A stretch of 6,477 bases of DNA from an uncultured Clostridia bacterium (GTDB taxonomy: Bacteria > Bacillota > Clostridia > Lachnospirales > Anaerotignaceae). The notes under the pieces were generated by a model that had not been told where the DNA came from, searched no databases, and saw only the letters and a list, made by a program, of their open reading frames with translations. The DNA is taken from the NCBI GenBank assembly GCA_937888765.1, contig CALASU010000268.1, positions 1-6,477 on the forward strand. The letters are read 5' to 3'. Numbering within the stretch: the first letter of the stretch is position 1; the number at the start of each line of letters is the position of its first letter. This document shows positions 1-4,337 of this stretch, one piece after another. The translations under genes were made by a program, and so were the position numbers.

Positions 1-90
1 TGTAAAATCATCTGCAGCAAAGGCAGCAGAAGGGCAGGTACCCAAAATAACAGCTGCTGTCAGCAGACCGCAAAGTGTTTTCTTTTTCAT
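1..90 (-). CDS. Secreted protein, N-terminal fragment (signal peptide)
   Basis: Only the first 30 codons lie in the window; the gene runs off the left edge, so its function cannot be named. Seen: the start ATG on the minus strand (complement of 88-90) follows a perfect AAAGGAGG ribosome binding site (complement of 98-105) at 7-base spacing. The peptide begins MKKKTLCGLL, has a hydrophobic core to about residue 19, and then a signal peptidase I type site AFA|ADD after residue 25. Leu-Gly-Thr-Cys at 16-19 resembles a lipobox but Thr next to Cys is atypical, so I favour a secreted or surface protein over a lipoprotein. It is divergent from yhaM and its promoter overlaps an operator-like dyad. 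Confidence 0.8.
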   Translation of the reverse strand, partial: MKKKTLCGLLTAAVILGTCPSAAFAADDFT

Positions 91-106
91 GTTTTTTCCT
101 CCTTTG

Positions 107-132
107 GATATCATTTCTGAGATATCATTCTG
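107..132. repeat. Tandem direct repeat GATATCATTtCTG
   Basis: Two near-identical copies sit head to tail: GATATCATTTCTG at 107-119 and GATATCATTCTG at 121-132. They lie between the predicted start site and the ribosome binding site of the minus-strand secreted-protein gene, so they fall in its untranslated leader. Both contain TATCAT, the half-site found in the dyads at 140-154 and 245-267. They could be extra regulator half-sites or chance AT-rich repetition. Confidence 0.5.
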
Positions 133-139
133 TTGTTAT

Positions 140-154
140 ATGATAGCATATCAT
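140..154. promoter_or_regulatory. Operator-like dyad ATGATA-GCA-TATCAT
   Basis: This is a perfect 6-3-6 inverted repeat that overlaps the predicted -10 of the minus-strand gene, a place where a bound repressor would block transcription. The same half-sites recur in the longer dyad at 245-267. The regulator is not identifiable from the sequence. TATCAT is itself -10-like, so part of the match could reflect promoter composition. Confidence 0.4.
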
Positions 155-168
155 TGAAAAAAAACCAA
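140..168 (-). promoter_or_regulatory. Predicted promoter of the minus-strand secreted-protein gene
   Basis: On the minus strand a -35-like TTGGTT (complement of 163-168) is followed by a 17-base spacer and a -10-like TATCAT (complement of 140-145). The start site would be near 133, giving a leader of about 43 bases. The hexamers are imperfect, but the spacing is ideal and nothing better lies between here and the start codon. The -10 forms one arm of the dyad at 140-154. Confidence 0.4.
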
Positions 169-213
169 GTTAATCTGGTGAAAAAAGTTTGAGAATCAAA
201 CAAAAATAGGAAT

Positions 214-223
214 ACTGTACAGT
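214..223. repeat. Perfect 10-base palindrome ACTGTACAGT
   Basis: A perfect palindrome with no spacer lies in the divergent intergenic region. The flanking octamer ATACTGTA (212-219) recurs at 293-300, around the predicted yhaM transcription start. It may be a binding site, but palindromes this short also arise by chance. Confidence 0.3.
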
Positions 224-244
224 GTATCAAGAAATTTTGTAAAA

Positions 245-267
245 ATGATACCTGCGACTGGTATCAT
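245..267. promoter_or_regulatory. Operator-like dyad ATGATACC-N7-GGTATCAT
   Basis: A perfect 8-base inverted repeat with a 7-base spacer (TGCGACT) is centred at 256, about 38 bases before the predicted start of the yhaM transcript. It therefore covers the -35 region of the promoter whose -10 is at 282-287. This position fits a class II activator or a repressor. The 7-base loop and lack of a T-run argue against a terminator. The half-sites match those of the dyad at 140-154, suggesting one regulator for both directions. Confidence 0.5.
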
Positions 268-287
268 GGCGGGAAATGTTGTATAAT
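259..287 (+). promoter_or_regulatory. Promoter of the yhaM operon
   Basis: A perfect -10 TATAAT is at 282-287, 63 bases before the yhaM ATG, with a predicted start near 294 and a leader of about 57 bases. At 17-base spacing the -35 position reads TGGTAT (259-264), a poor match that lies inside the dyad at 245-267; this suggests dependence on, or blocking by, a regulator. A second, weaker reading is TTGTAA (237-242), 19-base spacer, TATCAT (262-267). Confidence 0.55.
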
Positions 288-350
288 AAAAGATACTGTA
301 TATTGTACGAATAGGAAAAAATAAAATGAGTATAGAAGCGGAGGCGTACC

Positions 351-1292
351 ATGAGATATATCAATGAACTGAGAGAGGGCGAAAATGTCATTGAGCATTA
401 CCTCTGTAAATCCAGAACAAGTATGAAATCCCGCAACGGGAAAACATATCTTTCCTTGAAACTGCAGGATAAAACAGGGATTGTAGATGCAAAGGTATGG
501 GATATGAATAAGGATATACAGAGCTTTGCCGAAAATGACTTTATCAAAATCGACGCATTTGTAACCACATTTAACAATGAGCTGCAGCTGAATGTAAAAC
601 GTGTTCGCCGCAGTCGTGAAGGGGAGTATGATCCTGCGGATTTTATTCCCAGCACAGATAAAAACATTGATGAAATGCATACACAGCTGATGGGGTACAT
701 CAAAACCATTTCCAATCCCCATATCAAGAAACTGCTGGAAGAAATTTTTGTGAAGCATCCTGTTATCAGTAAAGCATTCAAATATCATTCTGCGGCAAAG
801 ACCATGCACCATAATTACCGCGGCGGTCTGGTGGAACATACGCTGTCTGTTACACAGATCTGCGATTTCATGGCACCCAGATATCAGTTTGTAGACAGAG
901 ATCTGCTGGTGGCGTGTGCAATGCTGCATGATGTGGCAAAAATCATGGAATTATCCGAATTTCCCGAAAATGACTATACAGACGAGGGTCAGCTTCTGGG
1001 ACACATCTTCATGGGTGCGGAACTGATTCGGGACACTGCGGCAAAAATTGAAGGTTTTCCTAAACAGCTGACAAATCTGATGATGCACTGTATTCTGTCC
1101 CATCACGGGGAACTGGAATACGGCTCTCCAAAGGTGCCGGAAACCATCGAAGCATTCATTCTGCACTGTGCAGACAATATGGATGCCAAAACAAAGATGT
1201 TTGAAGACATGATCGCGGCAAACAACACACAGAGCAGCTGGGCAGGCTATCACAAAATGTTGCAGAGAAACATTCGCCGCTCTGAATATTGA
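351..1292 (+). CDS. yhaM: YhaM-type 3'-5' exoribonuclease (OB-fold plus HD domain)
   Basis: The 313-residue product matches the YhaM family in length and layout; family members are cytoplasmic, metal-dependent 3'-5' exonucleases acting on RNA and single-stranded DNA. Seen: an OB-fold-like nucleic-acid binding region at about residues 12-88 (KTYLSLKLQDKTG, VDAKVWD), then an HD domain from about 155 with GGLVEHT (His163), the HD pair LHDVAK (His193-Asp194), GHI (His218), LSHHG (His251-His252), GSP and LHCADNMDAK (Asp275, Asp278). The HD motif has Ala at 196 where the usual form is HDxGK; the metal-binding His and Asp are intact. The start is set by GGAGG at 340-344, 6 bases before the ATG. It is the first gene of the operon with the nuclease-like pair and the rRNA methyltransferase. 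Family assignment is firm; in vivo substrates are inferred. Confidence 0.92.
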   Translation: MRYINELREGENVIEHYLCKSRTSMKSRNGKTYLSLKLQDKTGIVDAKVWDMNKDIQSFAENDFIKIDAFVTTFNNELQLNVKRVRRSREGEYDPADFIPSTDKNIDEMHTQLMGYIKTISNPHIKKLLEEIFVKHPVISKAFKYHSAAKTMHHNYRGGLVEHTLSVTQICDFMAPRYQFVDRDLLVACAMLHDVAKIMELSEFPENDYTDEGQLLGHIFMGAELIRDTAAKIEGFPKQLTNLMMHCILSHHGELEYGSPKVPETIEAFILHCADNMDAKTKMFEDMIAANNTQSSWAGYHKMLQRNIRRSEY

Positions 1293-1321
1293 TCCGCAGC
1301 GAAAGGAACGAAAGAAGTACG

Positions 1322-1621
1322 ATGGAAAGAAAAACAATTTCTGCCCATGAATTGAATAAATACGCCTATTGCCCGTATCAGTGGTATTATGAACGGCTCT
1401 ATGGCAGAAAAGAACTGAGAAGACTTTATCAGGAGCGGAATCAGCGGCTTGGGCTTACCGACAGTATGGAAAGCCGTTTTCGCAGAGGGGAAGCCTATCA
1501 TAAGAGAAGTTATTTTCTGCTCAGATGGAAACAGGTTTTCTGGAAACTGGTTGTATTATTGGCTGTAGCAATGGCGGCGGCAGGATATGTATGGGTAAAA
1601 TATAAATATGGAATGGTTTGA
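1322..1621 (+). CDS. Membrane-anchored N-terminal half of a split Cas4/RecB-like nuclease
   Basis: The 99-residue protein begins with a Cas4/Dna2-like segment, AHELNKYAYCPYQWYYERLYG, in which Cys17 sits where Cas4 proteins carry the first iron-sulfur ligand. A second conserved-looking element, RRGEAYHKR (Gly56, His60), resembles nuclease motif I. A basic stretch (residues 61-75) precedes one membrane segment (about 76-92) and a short tail, KYKYGMV; by the positive-inside rule the N-terminal part is cytoplasmic. It has no catalytic Asp or ExK, so it cannot be a nuclease alone; those lie in the next gene. The start is uncertain: ATG 1322 has a weak AAAGGA 14 bases upstream, while an in-frame TTG at 1289 would overlap the yhaM stop but has no binding site and adds an uninformative basic leader. 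The end overlaps the next gene by 14 bases. The alternative is that both ORFs are one gene with a frameshift, natural or artefactual. Confidence 0.72.
   Translation: MERKTISAHELNKYAYCPYQWYYERLYGRKELRRLYQERNQRLGLTDSMESRFRRGEAYHKRSYFLLRWKQVFWKLVVLLAVAMAAAGYVWVKYKYGMV
1599..1621 (+). other. Frame-overlap zone with RF2-like GTT-TGA-A stop context
   Basis: Between the upstream TAA of the second frame (1596-1598) and the stop of the first gene (TGA 1619-1621) both frames are open. The first gene ends GGA ATG GTT TGA, followed by A. A +1 slip at GTT-T-GAA would continue directly into the second frame (Val, then Glu-Ile-Ile), giving a single fused nuclease. This resembles the CTT-TGA-C site of prfB, with a weak GGA upstream. 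Coupled reinitiation at ATG 1608 is the simpler explanation. Confidence 0.3.
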
Positions 1622-2225
1622 AATAATACAGAAAATACAGACAGTACATCCGATTTACTGGAGCATGGCAGGGGCGGCTTTGCTTCTGTTGCTGCTGGGA
1701 TGCAGAAAACTCTTTGCTCCGAAGATGAAAAAGCTGACGGCGCGGGATGACATACGCGGCTATGCGCTGATTTATGCAGATCAGAAGGCCGGCGGCAGAG
1801 GAACAGAGGATTTCGGTAAGCTCCTGTATTCGGCAAAGTATGAACTGCAGGGAAAGCCGGATTATGTATTCCGCAGTCGTGTGCTGGGGAAAATTGCCCC
1901 TGTAGAACTGAAAAGCGGCAGTATCGGAGAGGACGAGAAGCCGCATTACGGAGATTATCTGCAGCTGTGTACTTATTTTCTGATACTGGAGGATGTGTAC
2001 GGTAAGCGTCCCGCATTTGGCAGACTGGTATATCGGGATTATATGTTTGAAGTGAAAAATACGGCAAAGGTGCGGCGGGAAGTGCTGCAGACAGTGACGG
2101 AAATGCGAGAAATGCTGAAATACGGTGTGGCTACACCAAAGAACAGCTTTGCGCACTGCCGTCCCTGTATCTGTAACGGCACGGTATGTGCCTTTTCCGA
2201 AGCAAGTACAGAAGGAGAAAAATGA
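1608..2225 (+). CDS. Catalytic half of a split Cas4/RecB-like PD-(D/E)XK nuclease, membrane-anchored
   Basis: The 205-residue protein opens with a short amphipathic stretch and a membrane segment (about residues 16-31, including LLLLLLG), followed by a basic CRKLFAPKMKK that should lie in the cytoplasm. The rest carries the nuclease core in the expected order: GKPDYVF (Asp85), APVELKSG (Glu100, Lys102), QLCTYFLIL (Gln119, Tyr123), and a terminal cluster HCRPCICNGTVC (Cys184, 187, 189, 194), suited to complete an iron-sulfur site with Cys17 of the preceding protein. Known Cas4-like enzymes are exonucleases with this motif order and a 4Fe-4S cluster; the activity here is inferred. An in-frame TAA at 1596-1598 fixes the start near 1608. 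No good ribosome binding site precedes it, so translation probably depends on the upstream gene through the 14-base overlap. It ends at the start of the methyltransferase gene. No cas genes are nearby. Confidence 0.78.
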   Translation: MEWFEIIQKIQTVHPIYWSMAGAALLLLLLGCRKLFAPKMKKLTARDDIRGYALIYADQKAGGRGTEDFGKLLYSAKYELQGKPDYVFRSRVLGKIAPVELKSGSIGEDEKPHYGDYLQLCTYFLILEDVYGKRPAFGRLVYRDYMFEVKNTAKVRREVLQTVTEMREMLKYGVATPKNSFAHCRPCICNGTVCAFSEASTEGEK

Positions 2226-3589
2226 TGAAAATTCCCGTAGAGAAAAATAAAATTTACGAGATGAAAATAGATGCACTTGGCAGTAATGGCGAGGGGATCG
2301 GCAGAATTGACGGATTTACGGTATTCGTAGAGGGCGCACTGCCGACAGAAAAAGTCCGTGTGCTGATTGTAAAGGTAAAGAAACAGTATGGCTATGGCAA
2401 GCTGCTGAAAGTGATCGAAGAATCCGAAGAACGCAGAGAGCCTGTCTGCCCTGTGGCGGCGCAGTGCGGCGGCTGTCAGCTGCAGCATCTGTCCTATGCG
2501 GGACAGCTTGCGTATAAAACAACAGAAGTAAAAGATGATCTGGAACGCATTGCGGGTATCAAAGGCGTAGAGGTAAAGGATGCGCTGGGTATGGAAGACC
2601 CGTGGAGATACCGCAACAAGGCACAGTTCCCTGTTGGTGCAGGCAAAGAAGGCTGTGCAATCGGCTTTTATGCAAAACGCAGTCATCGTATCATCAATAC
2701 GGAAAAATGTTTCCTGCAGAATGTATGCAATGATGAAATCATCCGCATTGTGCGGGAATTTCTGGAGGAATATAAAATTCCTCTGTATAACGAAGAAAAG
2801 CATACAGGTCTGGTGCGCCATGTGCTGACTCGTATCGGCAGAAACAGCGGCGAGATCATGGTCTGCATCGTTGTGAACGGCAAGAAGCTGCCGCATAGTG
2901 AGGAACTGGTGGAACGTCTGCAGGAAGTGGAAGGCGTAGTTTCCATCGTGCTGAACGTAAATAAAGAAAAAACAAATGTGATTCTGGGCAGTAAGATCGT
3001 TACGCTGTGGGGTAAGGATACGATTACAGACACTATCGACGGCATCGAATTTGAAATCTCTCCCTTGTCTTTCTATCAGGTAAACCCTGTGCAGACAGAA
3101 GTGCTGTATGGCAAGGCTCTGGAACTGGCAGAGCTGACCGGCGAGGAAACAGTGCTTGACCTGTATTGCGGCATTGGTACGATCTCTCTGTTCTTTGCAA
3201 GAAAGGCGAAGAAGGTTTTCGGGGTGGAAATCGTGCCCGAAGCGATTGCCGATGCAAAGAAGAATGCGGCAAGAAACGGTATTACTAATGCAGAATTTGC
3301 GGTAGGTGCGGCTGAAGAAGTGATTCCCAGACTGTATGAAGAACAGGGAATTACAGCAGATGTTGTTGTGGTTGACCCTCCCAGAAAGGGCTGTGATGCG
3401 CGTCTGCTGGAAACGATTTTACAGATTCAGCCTGAAAAAATCGTGTATGTATCCTGTAATCCTGCAACATGGGCAAGGGATCTGGTAGTGCTGACAGAGG
3501 GCGGCTATATGCTCAAGGAAGTACAGCCTGTAGACCAGTTCCCACATAGCGTGCATACAGAGGTCGTGAGTGTGCTGATAAAAGCATAA
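2225..3589 (+). CDS. rlmD: 23S rRNA (uracil-C5)-methyltransferase, RlmD/RlmCD (RumA) family
   Basis: This 454-residue protein belongs to the SAM-dependent RumA family that makes 5-methyluridine in 23S rRNA. In E. coli RlmD modifies U1939; in Bacillus a related enzyme (RlmCD) modifies both U747 and U1939, so the exact target is open. Seen in order: a TRAM RNA-binding domain (about residues 5-64); the 4Fe-4S ligands Cys75, Cys81 and Cys84 (CPVAAQCGGCQ) with Cys162 (EKCF); FYQVN (Gln285); the SAM-binding LDLYCGIGT (311-319); DPPRKG (384-389); the catalytic Cys411 in YVSCNP; and the base Glu446 in HTE. All key residues are present. AAGGAG (2212-2217) is 7 bases from ATG 2225 and 4 bases from an in-frame ATG at 2222; spacing favours 2225, although 2222 would give the common ATGA overlap with the previous gene. 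It is the last gene of the operon. Confidence 0.93.
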   Translation: MKIPVEKNKIYEMKIDALGSNGEGIGRIDGFTVFVEGALPTEKVRVLIVKVKKQYGYGKLLKVIEESEERREPVCPVAAQCGGCQLQHLSYAGQLAYKTTEVKDDLERIAGIKGVEVKDALGMEDPWRYRNKAQFPVGAGKEGCAIGFYAKRSHRIINTEKCFLQNVCNDEIIRIVREFLEEYKIPLYNEEKHTGLVRHVLTRIGRNSGEIMVCIVVNGKKLPHSEELVERLQEVEGVVSIVLNVNKEKTNVILGSKIVTLWGKDTITDTIDGIEFEISPLSFYQVNPVQTEVLYGKALELAELTGEETVLDLYCGIGTISLFFARKAKKVFGVEIVPEAIADAKKNAARNGITNAEFAVGAAEEVIPRLYEEQGITADVVVVDPPRKGCDARLLETILQIQPEKIVYVSCNPATWARDLVVLTEGGYMLKEVQPVDQFPHSVHTEVVSVLIKA

Positions 3590-3590
3590 A

Positions 3591-3614
3591 GAAACCTATA
3601 AATCTAAAGGTTTT
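3591..3614 (+). terminator. Weak hairpin after the methyltransferase gene
   Basis: AAACCT (3592-3597) pairs with AGGTTT (3608-3613) around a 10-base loop, with a possible G-U extension. It starts 2 bases after the stop codon and is followed by a short T-containing stretch and, 25 bases on, a T-run. The stem is short and AT-rich, so termination here may be partial, allowing some readthrough to the lipoprotein gene. Confidence 0.35.
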
Positions 3615-3645
3615 CTAAAATATTTGAGTTTTCTGCTCTTTTTTT

Positions 3646-3663
3646 GGGGGGTTCCTGTATAAT
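3646..3663 (+). promoter_or_regulatory. Promoter of the lipoprotein gene
   Basis: A perfect -10 TATAAT (3658-3663) lies 41 bases before the start codon. No convincing -35 exists at 16-18 bases: the 17-base position reads GCTCTT. Instead a run of seven or more T and then six G (3646-3651) ends 6 bases before the -10. The start would be near 3670. Confidence 0.5.
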
Positions 3664-3704
3664 AATCAGAAAAATACAGAAGTAGTATACCTAAGGAGGA
3701 TATT

Positions 3705-4106
3705 ATGAAAAACAAAAAATTTATTGTTAAAATTTCCGCAGTACTGGCGACGGCAGTACTGGCATTTTCCGGCTGTCAGAACAGCGTTCCTTCTACAATC
3801 AATGTGGAAAACAGCGATGCAGGGATCACAGTAACTGCTGAAAATGCGAGCGAAGGTTCCGGCGGTACAGGCTATATCACACTGACAGACGGTCAGAGCA
3901 TTGCAGTAAATGCAGAACTGACAGAAAACAGCTCCGTAACACTCAGTATAACAAGTGAAGAAGCGGAGGGCGAAGTTCTGGCAGAAGACACAGTGACAGC
4001 AGAAGATACAGCTGAAATTGCACTGCCTGCAGGTGAATATATTGTGAATATTACTGCTGCAGAAGGTGCGACAGGCAGTATGACAATCAATGCAGAAAAA
4101 TTTTAA
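3705..4106 (+). CDS. Small acidic lipoprotein of unknown function
   Basis: The 133-residue product has a lysine-rich start (MKNKKFIVK), a hydrophobic core and a lipobox-like FSGC, so it is probably exported, lipidated at Cys24 and held on the outer face of the membrane. Phe at the -3 position is less usual than Leu. The mature part (about 110 residues) is rich in Thr, Ser, Ala, Glu and Gly with almost no basic residues, and has alternating hydrophobic patterns (GYITLTDG, SVTLSIT, GEYIVNITAAEG, GSMTINAE) that suggest an all-beta, sandwich-like fold. I do not recognise catalytic residues. AAGGAGG at 3693-3699, 5 bases before the ATG, predicts strong expression. It appears to be a single-gene unit with its own promoter and terminator. 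A role as a cell-surface binding protein is only a guess. Confidence 0.85.
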   Translation: MKNKKFIVKISAVLATAVLAFSGCQNSVPSTINVENSDAGITVTAENASEGSGGTGYITLTDGQSIAVNAELTENSSVTLSITSEEAEGEVLAEDTVTAEDTAEIALPAGEYIVNITAAEGATGSMTINAEKF

Positions 4107-4116
4107 ATTCAGGCAG

Positions 4117-4171
4117 AAACTCCAATGCAGTCAGGCATCTGTTAAAATGCAGGAAAGCGGAGGAGTTTTTT
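4117..4171 (+). terminator. Intrinsic terminator of the lipoprotein gene, long-loop form
   Basis: AAACTCC (4117-4123) pairs perfectly with GGAGTTT (4162-4168), and the T-run reaches 4171. The 38-base interior is unusually long but can fold itself: ATGC (4125-4128) pairs with GCAT (4135-4138), or GCAT pairs with ATGC (4147-4150), two mutually exclusive options. It begins 11 bases after the stop codon. The T-run supports termination; the large loop lowers confidence. Confidence 0.5.
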
Positions 4172-4215
4172 GTTTGTCTGAAACCTTCTTTGCGTAAATG
4201 GAGGATTTGAAAAGT

Positions 4216-4275
4216 ATGAATAAAAAAACAGGCTTCTGCTGTAAAGATTGTTTTCTTGGGGTAAGTTTGATATAA
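4216..4275 (+). CDS. Possible 19-residue cysteine-containing small ORF
   Basis: ATG at 4216 opens a 19-codon frame encoding MNKKTGFCCKDCFLGVSLI, with three cysteines (CCKDC), preceded by GGAGG (4200-4204) at an 11-base spacing, a little long. No promoter is evident directly upstream, so it would need readthrough of the terminator at 4117-4171. Its end overlaps the -10 of the next promoter. It may be a small peptide or a chance ORF; no family is recognised. Confidence 0.18.
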   Translation: MNKKTGFCCKDCFLGVSLI

Positions 4276-4276
4276 T
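4248..4276 (+). promoter_or_regulatory. Promoter of the receptor-phosphatase gene
   Basis: TTGTTT (4248-4253), a 17-base spacer and a perfect TATAAT (4271-4276) form a good vegetative-type promoter, strengthened by an extended -10 TGA (4268-4270). The start would be near 4283, giving a leader of about 55 bases. The spacer contains GGGG (4258-4261). TTTGATATA is repeated at 4266-4274 and 4300-4308; the second copy lies in the leader. Nothing else is apparent in the rest of the 4107-4337 gap. Confidence 0.65.
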
Positions 4277-4337
4277 AAAATAAAATGCAGAATGAAAAAT
4301 TTGATATAGAATCATTTGAAAGAAGGGGGGAGCGCGT

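Noticed and set aside
237..267. MerR-type promoter (TTGTAA, 19-base spacer, TATCAT) holding the dyad
   Set aside because: The dyad is not centred in that spacer and covers the proposed -10, while a perfect TATAAT lies downstream at 282-287.
326..367. 13-codon ORF overlapping the yhaM start
   Set aside because: It has only a weak upstream AGGAA and no conserved content that can be judged; yhaM has its own GGAGG.
1322..2225. A CRISPR-Cas locus, prompted by the Cas4-like motifs
   Set aside because: There are no cas1, cas2 or effector genes and no direct-repeat array in the window. Solitary Cas4-like nucleases are known outside CRISPR.
1521..2276. 251-codon open frame on the minus strand
   Set aside because: It lies antisense to the nuclease-like pair, whose plus-strand frames carry recognisable motifs. 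The minus product has low-complexity His/Phe/Gln-rich sequence and no ribosome binding site was seen.
2039..2896. 285-codon open frame on the minus strand
   Set aside because: It is antisense to the methyltransferase gene, in which all family motifs are intact. The translated sequence resembles no protein family and is typical of a shadow frame.
3893..4090. Minus-strand ORF antisense to the lipoprotein gene
   Set aside because: The plus frame has a strong ribosome binding site, a signal peptide and a lipobox; the antisense Ser/Ala-rich frame reflects codon composition.
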